Assembly (NCBI GenBank): GCA_002482885.1 | Contig: DLGW01000010.1 | Span: 1 to 64,000, forward strand | DNA: 64,000 bases | From: Flavobacteriaceae bacterium UBA7684 | GTDB taxonomy: Bacteria; Bacteroidota; Bacteroidia; Flavobacteriales; Flavobacteriaceae | Direction: 5' to 3' | Shown: positions 7,735-15,321 of the stretch, in pieces | How the letters are laid out: the number at the start of each line of letters is the position of its first letter | How positions within the stretch are numbered: position 1 is the stretch's first letter | Made by a program: the position numbers and the translations under genes | Notes under the pieces: generated by a model | The model's database searches: none | The model's input: only the letters and a program-made list of their open reading frames with translations | Told to the model about the DNA's origin: nothing

Positions 7735-8404
7735 GGCCGAAATATTAATTATTGATGACGAACCACAAATCCGTAAACTTTTAGAAATTAATTTAGAAAG
7801 TAACGGATACAAAGTAAGTCAGGCTCAAACCGCTAAAGAAGGAATGATTATGGCCGCTAATCATCCGCCTGAATTAATCTTGTTAGATATTGGTTTGCCA
7901 GATATTAATGGACACGAAGTTTTAAAGGAATTACGCGTTTGGTATAATAAAGCAATCATCATATTATCAGTTGAAAGTAGTGAAGTCGATATAGTGAAAG
8001 CGTTGGATAATGGTGCTACCGATTATTTAACGAAGCCTTTTAGAACGAACGAATTATTAGCTAGAATACGCTCGTGTATTCGCAGAAATAACACCGAAGA
8101 AAATAAAAGCATTTTAACTTTTGATGATTTACAAATAGATTACAATTCCAGAATTGTAAAGAAAAATCAAGAAGTAGTAAAACTTACGGCAACCGAGTAC
8201 CAGTTATTTTGTTTGTTTGCCAAAAATGAGGGCAGAGTATTAACCCATCAACTGATTTTAAAAGAAATTTGGGGCGTAGGTTTTCAGACAGAAACTCAAT
8301 ATTTACGAGTATTTGTGGGTACACTTCGTAAAAAAATAGAAGATAATCCCAATCAACCCAAACACATCATCACCGAAAGTGGCGTAGGGTACCGTTTCAA
8401 TTAA
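7727..8404 (+). CDS. KdpE-like OmpR-family response regulator
   Basis: A DNA-binding response regulator of 225 residues. The receiver domain (about 1-120) has the acidic pair in IIDDEP, the phospho-acceptor Asp in LLDIGLPDINGHEV (about residue 51) and the conserved Lys in YLTKPF. The C-terminal winged helix (about 130-225) has the OmpR-type pattern LTATEYQLFCLFAKNEGRVLTH and ends in SGVGYRF. It is translationally coupled to the kinase. KdpE-like regulators normally control kdpFABC; here the gene directly downstream is kup, so a regulon including kup is a reasonable inference. Confidence 0.9.
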   Translation: MNKAEILIIDDEPQIRKLLEINLESNGYKVSQAQTAKEGMIMAANHPPELILLDIGLPDINGHEVLKELRVWYNKAIIILSVESSEVDIVKALDNGATDYLTKPFRTNELLARIRSCIRRNNTEENKSILTFDDLQIDYNSRIVKKNQEVVKLTATEYQLFCLFAKNEGRVLTHQLILKEIWGVGFQTETQYLRVFVGTLRKKIEDNPNQPKHIITESGVGYRFN

Positions 8405-8469
8405 TCAGTCTTTATATTTTCTTTATACATCGCATCTGTTCTTTTATAATTTGCCAATAGGCTTTAAAA

Positions 8470-8477
8470 TACCTTTG
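8470..8477 (+). promoter_or_regulatory. Predicted -7 box TACCTTTG upstream of kup
   Basis: An exact TAnnTTTG match 20 bases before the ATG. A TTTG at 8450-8453 lies 16 bases upstream and could serve as -33. The kup gene therefore seems to have its own promoter. Confidence 0.55.
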
Positions 8478-8497
8478 AATTATCAAAATCAAAAGTT

Positions 8498-10450
8498 ATG
8501 GAAAAACTTAAACATGGCATCAGTAATAAAATTACAGCCGCTTCTTTATTAGTCGCTTTAGGAATTATTTATGGCGATATCGGAACCAGTCCATTATATG
8601 TATTAAAAGCAATTGTAGGCAATCGCCCCATTAATGAAATTTTAGTTTTTGGAGGAATCTCCTGCATATTTTGGACACTCATTTTACAAACCAGTGTAAA
8701 ATACATTTGGCTAACCTTAAGAGCCGATAACGATGGCGAAGGAGGAATATTTTCCTTATATGCTTTAGTGCGCCGTTACGGAAAAAACTTAGCGATTCCC
8801 ACTATTTTAGGCGCCACTACCTTATTGGCAGACGGTATTATTACCCCACCCATTTCGGTAGCTTCAGCCATTGAAGGTTTAACCATGATTCATGGATTAG
8901 AAGATTTACCAACTGTTCCTATTGTAATAGTGATTTTATCATTGTTATTTTTCTTTCAACGATTTGGAACCCAAAAAGTAGGCTCGGCATTTGGCCCTGT
9001 AATGGTGGTTTGGTTTACCATGTTGTTTACCATGGGAATGATTCATTTACTACAATTTCCGTCGGTATTAAAAGGATTAAATCCTTATTATGCTTACCAG
9101 TTATTAGTAGAATACCCACATGGATTTTGGTTGTTGGGTGCTGTCTTTTTAGCCACTACAGGTGCAGAAGCTTTATATTCTGATTTAGGACATTGCGGAC
9201 GACAAAATATTCGCATCACGTGGGCGTTTGTAAAAGTGTGTTTGTTGGTTAATTATTTAGGGCAAGCAGCCTGGTTGATGCATCAAGGGCAACCCACGTT
9301 GGCGGGCAGAAATCCATTTTTTGAAATGATGCCCCAATGGTTTTTAATCATAGGGATATTTATTGCTACTTGTGCTGCCATCATTGCTTCACAAGCCTTA
9401 ATCAGTGGGAGTTACACTTTAATCAGTGAAGCCATGAATTTAAATTTTTGGCCAAGAGTAGCGGTTAGGCAACCCACCGAAAGCAAAGGACAAATCTATA
9501 TTCCCAGTGTAAATAATATTTTGTGGGTAGGATGTATTTTAATGATTTTATACTTTAAAAATTCTGAACACATGGAAGCGGCTTATGGATTTTCCATCAC
9601 TGTAGCCATGATGATGACTACCATTTTATTAAGTTATTTTTTAGTGTACAGATTACGATGGAATAAGTTTGCTGTAGTTGGATTATTACTGTTATTCAGT
9701 ACTGTAGAAATTTCGTTTTTCATAGCCAATGTGGCTAAAATTAAAGAACGATGGATGTTTTTGTTTTTTGAATTGTTCATTTTTATGGTGATGTATATTT
9801 GGTTTTACGCTCGAAAAATCAATAATCGATTTACCAAATTTGAGGATTTGGGTAAATATGTAACTCAATTTAAGGAGTTGGCTAACGATGATAGCGTTCC
9901 CAAATTTTCAACCCATTTAATTTATTTGACCAAAGCCAATAATCGTCATGAAATAGAAGAAAAAACCATTAAATCTATTTTTTCTAAAAAACCAAAACGT
10001 GCCGATGTTTATTGGTTTTTACACATCAATCGAACCGAAAGTCCTTATACCTTAACTTATGATGTGTCTGAATTAGTAGATGATAAAGTAATTAAAGTAA
10101 ATATTAATGTAGGATTTAGAATACAACCCCGTACGGAGCTTTATTTTAAAAAGATTGTACAAGATTTGGTGCTTAACCAAGAATTGAATTTACACATCAG
10201 ACCCGATGGTTCTACCAAATACAATTCTGAACCGGATTTTAAATTTGTAATTGTAGAAAAATTCTTATCCGTAGAAAATGAATTTAAATTAAGAGAAGGC
10301 TTATTATTGAATTCTTACTTTTTATTAAAACACTTAGGACAAAGCGATAAAAGTGCGTTTGGTATCGACAAAAACGATGTGGTTGTAGAGCAAATTCCAT
10401 TGATATACCATCCTGTTGAAAACGTTCATTTAGAGCGAATAAAAAAGTAG
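8498..10450 (+). CDS. kup: Kup-family potassium uptake protein
   Basis: A K+ (probably H+-coupled) symporter of the inner membrane with 650 residues, the usual length for KUP/HAK/KT. The N-terminus LGIIYGDIGTSPLYVLKAI is the family signature. About twelve membrane segments run to residue 440. A soluble C-terminal domain of about 200 residues follows. It is placed between a KdpDE-like two-component pair and an outer-membrane porin, so the cluster covers sensing, inner-membrane uptake and outer-membrane passage. No kdpFABC genes are present in this window. Confidence 0.95.
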   Translation: MEKLKHGISNKITAASLLVALGIIYGDIGTSPLYVLKAIVGNRPINEILVFGGISCIFWTLILQTSVKYIWLTLRADNDGEGGIFSLYALVRRYGKNLAIPTILGATTLLADGIITPPISVASAIEGLTMIHGLEDLPTVPIVIVILSLLFFFQRFGTQKVGSAFGPVMVVWFTMLFTMGMIHLLQFPSVLKGLNPYYAYQLLVEYPHGFWLLGAVFLATTGAEALYSDLGHCGRQNIRITWAFVKVCLLVNYLGQAAWLMHQGQPTLAGRNPFFEMMPQWFLIIGIFIATCAAIIASQALISGSYTLISEAMNLNFWPRVAVRQPTESKGQIYIPSVNNILWVGCILMILYFKNSEHMEAAYGFSITVAMMMTTILLSYFLVYRLRWNKFAVVGLLLLFSTVEISFFIANVAKIKERWMFLFFELFIFMVMYIWFYARKINNRFTKFEDLGKYVTQFKELANDDSVPKFSTHLIYLTKANNRHEIEEKTIKSIFSKKPKRADVYWFLHINRTESPYTLTYDVSELVDDKVIKVNINVGFRIQPRTELYFKKIVQDLVLNQELNLHIRPDGSTKYNSEPDFKFVIVEKFLSVENEFKLREGLLLNSYFLLKHLGQSDKSAFGIDKNDVVVEQIPLIYHPVENVHLERIKK

Positions 10451-10515
10451 GATTATGACACCAAACTATAATATTTCTATTTTAGCTTGATTTATTTTAT
10501 TCATGGGTAAACAAA

Positions 10516-11610
10516 ATGAAAATAATTGGTTTGATTATAATTCTGTTTTTTATAACACCGTTGTTAGCACAAGAAACTGTAGATACTTTAAAGATTAAGC
10601 CTAAAAAGTTTACCATAGATGGCGCTGTGGATACTTATTATGGAATAACAAATCCTAAAATTGGAGCAAAACAATTGCCATATTTTGTAAGTTCAAATGC
10701 AGTTAACGCTCCCAATATTAATCTTGTTTATGTTGCATTCAATTATCAACATTCATTTTTTAGGATGCGTGTAATACCAGGTTTTGGAACTTATATGAAA
10801 GCAAATTATTCCGCAGAACCTAGCTACTTAAAAAATATTGTGGAAGGATCTATTGGATTACGTTTACACGAACGAAAAAATATTTGGATTGACGCAGGTG
10901 TTTTGAGTTCTCCATTTACAAATGAAAATGCGATTAGTAAAAATCAGCTGATGTATACCCGAAGTTTATCTGCCGAAAATTCTCCGTATTATTTATTTGG
11001 TGTTAAAACAACAGTTCCGCTTACTGATAAATTAACTTCTTATGTTTATTTGATTAATGGATGGCAACAGATTCAGGATGTTAACAATGAAAAGGCATTA
11101 GCAACTCAAATAGAATATAAACCTAATGACAGGCATCTTTTTAATTTTAATACCTATGTAGGTAACGAAAATTCAAGGTTTAGTCCTACGAATGGCATGC
11201 GCTATTTCGCCGATATATATTGGACTTATAATCATCAGAATTTTTCAGCCTCTTCAAATGTATATGTTGGAAATCAGAAAAAGATAGCAGTTGACCAACA
11301 TCAAAGTAATAACTTTTGGTGGCAAGCCAATATAATTGGTAAGTATCAATTTACACCAAAAACGTCACTATCGGGTAGAATAGAATATTTTAATGATAAT
11401 AAAAAGGCTGTAGTTTCACCTATAAATAACGTTGAATCATTTAGGGCTTATAGTTCTGGGTTATGTCTAAACATTAATGCTTCAAAAAATATACTTTTTA
11501 GATTAGAAGGAAGACACTTTTTTTCGGATAAAGCAATGTTTGTAAAAGGCAATAATAATCTTGTTAGTAATATGACTTGGATTGTTTCTAATTGCACAAT
11601 CTCTTTTTAA
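10516..11610 (+). CDS. Outer-membrane beta-barrel protein, porin-like
   Basis: A predicted outer-membrane protein of 364 residues. A signal peptide covers about residues 1-19 (MKIIGLIIILFFITPLLAQ). The mature part consists of alternating hydrophobic and polar strands with many aromatic residues and ends in a hydrophobic strand, WIVSNCTISF, as expected for a barrel. It looks like the putative beta-barrel porin-2 (OmpL-like, PF07642) family that I recall near Kdp genes in Bacteroidota. The gap to kup is 65 bases with no clear terminator, so co-transcription is possible. Solute specificity cannot be read. Confidence 0.75.
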   Translation: MKIIGLIIILFFITPLLAQETVDTLKIKPKKFTIDGAVDTYYGITNPKIGAKQLPYFVSSNAVNAPNINLVYVAFNYQHSFFRMRVIPGFGTYMKANYSAEPSYLKNIVEGSIGLRLHERKNIWIDAGVLSSPFTNENAISKNQLMYTRSLSAENSPYYLFGVKTTVPLTDKLTSYVYLINGWQQIQDVNNEKALATQIEYKPNDRHLFNFNTYVGNENSRFSPTNGMRYFADIYWTYNHQNFSASSNVYVGNQKKIAVDQHQSNNFWWQANIIGKYQFTPKTSLSGRIEYFNDNKKAVVSPINNVESFRAYSSGLCLNINASKNILFRLEGRHFFSDKAMFVKGNNNLVSNMTWIVSNCTISF

Positions 11611-11628
11611 TTAAAAAACAGTAAGCGT

Positions 11629-12810
11629 TTATTTTCTTTCAATCTTAGTAGAAACGTAAACCCCCAACAAGATAAATGCAATAGAAATATATCCTAATAC
11701 ATCGTAATTGATGAGTAGATTCCCTACACTTTTATAAGCAACTACACCACCAATTAAAGAGGCGATTCCAGCACCCAGCTGTTGAACAAACGAATTAATA
11801 CTCATGAATCCTCCGCGTTTGTCAGGAGAAACTACAGAAGTTATTAAGGCTTGTGTAGGAATCATTCTGCCCGAAGCAGTAATAAAAAACAATCCAGTTA
11901 CACTTAAAATCATATAGATAATGGTAGTAGATAGATTCGTTAATAAAAAAATAGGCACCACAGAAAAGAATCCGAAAATCATGAATAATTTATGCTTGCC
12001 ATATTTGTCGGCTAATTTCCCAATGATTGGCGATGTAAAAATGGTAACCAAACCTCCAACTAAATAAACCAAATCTAAACGACTTTCACTAAAACTTAGA
12101 TTTAAGACTAAATAGGTTGAAATGAATGGAATTATAATAAAATGACCAATCATCAGAACAAAGGATAACAACAAAGCATATTGTTGATTTTGATTGGATT
12201 TTATACTGCGATAAACTTCCAAATGGTTGGTTTTTTCAGTGCTGATATGTCCTTTAAGTTCAGGCACATAAATAAGAATAAGTATTAAAATCAGTATTCC
12301 CAAAGAACCAACAGCTACAAAAGGTGCGTGCCAATTCCATAGCGTGGTGAGTTTTAGTCCAAGTGGTACTCCTAATACCGAAGCCATGGAAAAAGCAGCC
12401 ATAATATAAGCCATAGCAGTAGCTCTTTTTTCATAAGCAATGGTATCGCCCACAATAGAAAGTACTTGAGAGCCTAAAATTCCTCCAAAAAATCCAGCCA
12501 ATATTCTAGCAGAGGTAAGTAGTAAAAAATTAGGGGCAAAAGCACAAGCAAAGGTGCCGATTAAAAAACCTACATAAGCAAAGGAAAGTACTTTTTTACG
12601 GTCGTATTGATCAACAAAAAAAGAGCTCAATAAACTAGAAACGGCCGCACTTAAAGAATAAGAGGCTACAATAATTCCAAATTGTTGATTGTTGATGTGT
12701 AAAGTATTCATCAAGCTAGGACCTAAAGGCATCAAAATCATAAAATCAACAATGTGAGTAAAGTTGATGGCGGCCAGTATTAATAGTAAGGCGGTTTCCT
12801 TTTTAGTCAT
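11629..12810 (-). CDS. MFS transporter, drug/sugar efflux type
   Basis: An inner-membrane transporter of about 393 residues with twelve predicted membrane segments. The loop between segments 2 and 3 has the motif A form FVDQYDRKKVL, and a related motif GKLADKYGKHKLF lies between segments 8 and 9. The sequence resembles the AraJ/YdhP-like exporters. The frame can be extended to a TTG at 12831, but that TTG belongs to a -7 promoter box, so the ATG at 12810 is chosen. The substrate is unknown. It ends 19 bases from the convergent porin gene. Confidence 0.88.
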   Translation of the reverse strand: MTKKETALLLILAAINFTHIVDFMILMPLGPSLMNTLHINNQQFGIIVASYSLSAAVSSLLSSFFVDQYDRKKVLSFAYVGFLIGTFACAFAPNFLLLTSARILAGFFGGILGSQVLSIVGDTIAYEKRATAMAYIMAAFSMASVLGVPLGLKLTTLWNWHAPFVAVGSLGILILILILIYVPELKGHISTEKTNHLEVYRSIKSNQNQQYALLLSFVLMIGHFIIIPFISTYLVLNLSFSESRLDLVYLVGGLVTIFTSPIIGKLADKYGKHKLFMIFGFFSVVPIFLLTNLSTTIIYMILSVTGLFFITASGRMIPTQALITSVVSPDKRGGFMSINSFVQQLGAGIASLIGGVVAYKSVGNLLINYDVLGYISIAFILLGVYVSTKIERK

Positions 12811-12828
12811 AACACTTAAATTATGTGG

Positions 12829-12836
12829 CAAAAGTA
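12829..12836 (-). promoter_or_regulatory. Predicted -7 box TACTTTTG for the MFS gene
   Basis: An exact TAnnTTTG match on the minus strand, 18 bases before the chosen ATG. It contains the apparent TTG start at 12831 and so argues against that start. Confidence 0.6.
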
Positions 12837-13012
12837 CTTGTAATTTGTGTGTTATTTTATGATTTTAATAGATATGCTTTATAGTTTTAACCTTCAATAG
12901 ATATTTTTTGAATTGGGTTAAATTCATATTTCATTTTTCCGAAGTTGTTATTTTTTAAGCTTAGCTTAGCCACAATGAGTTACTGATGATTCATTGTAAA
13001 TCAATTACGGTT

Positions 13013-13117
13013 ATGTCTAAAAGTCAAGACGCTAAAAAAACGGCGAAAAAGCCTGCGCTTAAAACACCAAAAGAGAAAAAGGAAGAAAAACGAAATAAAA
13101 AAGACAAACGCGATTAG
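13013..13117 (+). CDS. Tiny Lys-rich hypothetical protein
   Basis: A reading frame of 34 codons starting with ATG. The product is MSKSQDAKKTAKKPALKTPK followed by a charged tail ending in KDKRD, about half Lys/Arg and with no hydrophobic core. Such short basic proteins recur in flavobacterial genomes as conserved hypotheticals; I recognise the style but cannot name a family. Its stop codon TAG (13115-13117) overlaps the convergent stop TAA of the carboxylase gene (13114-13116), so the two genes share four bases at their ends. Binding to nucleic acid is possible but only inferred from charge. Confidence 0.6.
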   Translation: MSKSQDAKKTAKKPALKTPKEKKEEKRNKKDKRD

Positions 13118-14742
13118 GTTTGTATCACGCCTAAATTGAATGGTTTTTCAATAGGGGCGTGGTTGGCGGCTTCTATTCCCATGGATATCCATTTTCGGGT
13201 GTCTAGTGGGTCTACAATGGCGTCTGTCCATAAACGCGCAGCAGCGTAATAAGGCGAGGTTTGCGCGTCGTATCTGCTTTTAATTTTGTTGAATAATTCA
13301 GCTTCTTTTTCGGGAGTGATTTCTTCTCCTTTGTTTTTTAGCGAAGCGGTTTCTATTTGCAACAATACTTTTGCGGCTTGTGTGCCTCCCATAACTGCTA
13401 ATTCAGCACTTGGCCATGCGAATATTAAACGAGGGTCGTAAGCTTTTCCGCACATGGCGTAATTACCTGCTCCGTATGAATTACCAATAATTACAGTGAA
13501 TTTAGGTACTACGGAATTACTTACCGCATTGACCATTTTGGCACCATCTTTTATAATGCCTCCGTGTTCGGATTTACTGCCTACCATAAAGCCCGTTACG
13601 TCTTGTAAAAATACCAAGGGAATCTTTTTTTGGTTGCAGTTGGCTATGAATCGGGTGGCTTTATCGGCACTGTCGGAATAAATCACTCCTCCAAATTGCA
13701 TTTCGCCTTTTTTGTTTTTGACTACTTTACGTTGGTTAGCCACAATACCTACTGCCCAACCTCTGATTCGGGCGTAACCCGTGATGATGGTTTGTCCGTA
13801 ACCGTCTTTGTATAATTCTATTTCGCTGTTGTCTACCAATCGTTTGATGATTTCCATCATGTCGTATTGATCGGCGCGTGATTTGGGCAATAGTCCGTAA
13901 ATGTCTTCAGGGTTTAAAAGAGGTTTTTCGGGTTTGGTGCGGTTGTAACCTGCTTTTTCAAAATGCCCAATTTTATCGACTATGTTTTTGATTTTGTCTA
14001 AACAATCTTTGTCGTCTTTGGCTTTGTAATCGGTTACGCCCGATATTTCGCAGTGTGTGGTGGCTCCGCCTAAAGTTTCGTTATCTATATTTTCGCCTAT
14101 GGCGGCTTTTACCAAATAACTTCCGGCTAAAAAGATACTTCCTGTTTTATCTACAATTAAGGCTTCGTCACTCATAATCGGTAAGTAAGCTCCGCCTGCT
14201 ACACAACTGCCCATTACGGCAGCAATTTGGGTAATCCCCATGCTGCTCATTTGAGCGTTGTTTCTAAAAATGCGTCCAAAGTGTTCTTTGTCTGGAAAAA
14301 TTTCGTCTTGTAAGGGTAAATAAACCCCTGCGCTATCTACTAAGTATATAATGGGTAATCTGTTTTCAATGGCAATTTCTTGCGCTCGTAAATTCTTTTT
14401 AGCGGTAATCGGAAACCAAGCGCCTGCTTTTACAGTAGCATCGTTGGCCACTACAATACATTGTTTACCTCGGATGTACCCGATTTTTACAACTACACCT
14501 CCAGACGGACATCCGCCGTGTTCGGCATACATGCCATCCCCAACAAAAGCACCAATTTCAATATTGTCTTGATTTTCGTCTAACAAATAATCAATGCGTT
14601 CACGCGCGGTCATTTTACCATCGGCGTGTAATTTTTCGATGCGTTTTTTTCCGCCACCTAATTTTACAACAGCCAATTTTGACTTTAAATCTGAAACTAA
14701 TAATTTATTGTGGTCTTCGTTTTTGTTAAAGGTTAAGTCCAT
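13114..14742 (-). CDS. Acyl-CoA carboxylase beta subunit (carboxyltransferase)
   Basis: The carboxyltransferase subunit of a biotin-dependent acyl-CoA carboxylase, 542 residues, soluble. The N-terminal half has GKMTARERIDYLLD, then the oxyanion-hole region SMGITQIAAVMGSCVAGGAYLP. The C-terminal half has DVTGFMVGSKSE and GNSYGAGNYAMCGKAYDPR. The overall pattern is closest to 3-methylcrotonyl-CoA carboxylase beta, which acts in leucine breakdown, though propionyl-CoA carboxylase cannot be excluded. The biotin-carrying alpha subunit is not in this window, and the gene stands alone. Confidence 0.9.
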   Translation of the reverse strand: MDLTFNKNEDHNKLLVSDLKSKLAVVKLGGGKKRIEKLHADGKMTARERIDYLLDENQDNIEIGAFVGDGMYAEHGGCPSGGVVVKIGYIRGKQCIVVANDATVKAGAWFPITAKKNLRAQEIAIENRLPIIYLVDSAGVYLPLQDEIFPDKEHFGRIFRNNAQMSSMGITQIAAVMGSCVAGGAYLPIMSDEALIVDKTGSIFLAGSYLVKAAIGENIDNETLGGATTHCEISGVTDYKAKDDKDCLDKIKNIVDKIGHFEKAGYNRTKPEKPLLNPEDIYGLLPKSRADQYDMMEIIKRLVDNSEIELYKDGYGQTIITGYARIRGWAVGIVANQRKVVKNKKGEMQFGGVIYSDSADKATRFIANCNQKKIPLVFLQDVTGFMVGSKSEHGGIIKDGAKMVNAVSNSVVPKFTVIIGNSYGAGNYAMCGKAYDPRLIFAWPSAELAVMGGTQAAKVLLQIETASLKNKGEEITPEKEAELFNKIKSRYDAQTSPYYAAARLWTDAIVDPLDTRKWISMGIEAANHAPIEKPFNLGVIQT

Positions 14743-14865
14743 GGATTTAGTTGTTGAAATTTTGTCAAATTTAGGAATATTGAAATTGAAATGAAGGTTT
14801 TAGTATAGATTCTGTCTTTCTTGTGATAAACAAGGTTTAAGGCATTAGCCAATTGTAAATTTAAT

Positions 14866-14893
14866 GGTGAATTATGAATGGTGAATTATGAAT
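14866..14893. repeat. 14-bp tandem repeat, two identical units
   Basis: GGTGAATTATGAAT occurs twice in direct succession. The same unit, one copy with a single change, is at 50173-50200, and reverse-complement relatives lie before murA. Confidence 0.7.
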
Positions 14894-15052
14894 TTTGTTT
14901 AATCGTTTAATCGATTTTTACTTTCCAACTTTCAACGAAAAAAGCTGAAAGCCCACAGCCGACAGCCGTATCGCCAGTCGTTTTTTTTATTTCATTCCAC
15001 TGCGTTTCATTTCCTAAAAAAGAACTCCAACAATGGCTCCGTCATTAACGCG
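14893..15052. repeat. Intergenic repeat, family B copy 1
   Basis: This copy and 16491-16627 are direct repeats that flank the DUF1016 gene. The last 38 bases (15015-15052) are identical to 16590-16627. The part before them, from TCGCCAGTCG onward, is similar with small changes. Read on the minus strand it begins CGCGTTAATGACGGAGCC, which recalls the start of family A copies (GCGTTAATGACAGTAG at 39049), so both families may be related structured elements. Confidence 0.7.
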
Positions 15053-15183
15053 GGGATATTTGAGTTTTGATTTTTTTCATCCTTCAAAATCTAATCCGTC
15101 ATTCCAACTATAATAGACCAACCATCGCATATAAACATATACTTGTTAATTGGTTATAAATTTTAACTTTACAATCAAGTTAA

Positions 15184-15321
15184 ATTTCAATAATAATTGA
15201 TTTTATTATATTAAATGAACAGGGATTAAATCCGGAGTTAGTTACCAAGGAACTCTCGGCAACTGCTTTGATTTATAAAATACAGATATCGAATGCTGAA
15301 AAATATTCACAATATAAATGA
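15184..15321 (+). pseudogene. Possible C-terminal remnant of a lost gene
   Basis: An open stretch of 45 codons without an ATG, ending at TGA 15319-15321 and overlapping the first 29 bases of the DUF1016 gene in another frame. The translation contains NEQGLNPELVTKELSATAL then IYKIQISNAEKYSQYK, which has protein-like composition, unlike the junk in neighbouring frames. It may be the tail of a gene that once preceded the nuclease, cut off at its 5' side near the family B repeat. I do not recognise the family. It could also be chance. Confidence 0.35.

Larger units (their letters stand above)
14743..15183. other. Intergenic stretch filled with repeats
   Basis: No intact gene is visible. It holds two 14-bp units (14866-14893), a TTTAATCG-rich stretch, a short GACTTTCCAACTTTC-like word and family B repeat copy 1. 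A TTG at 15143-15145 and TAACTTTA at 15164-15171, 18 bases apart, resemble a promoter with one mismatch and could serve the DUF1016 gene. Confidence 0.5.
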
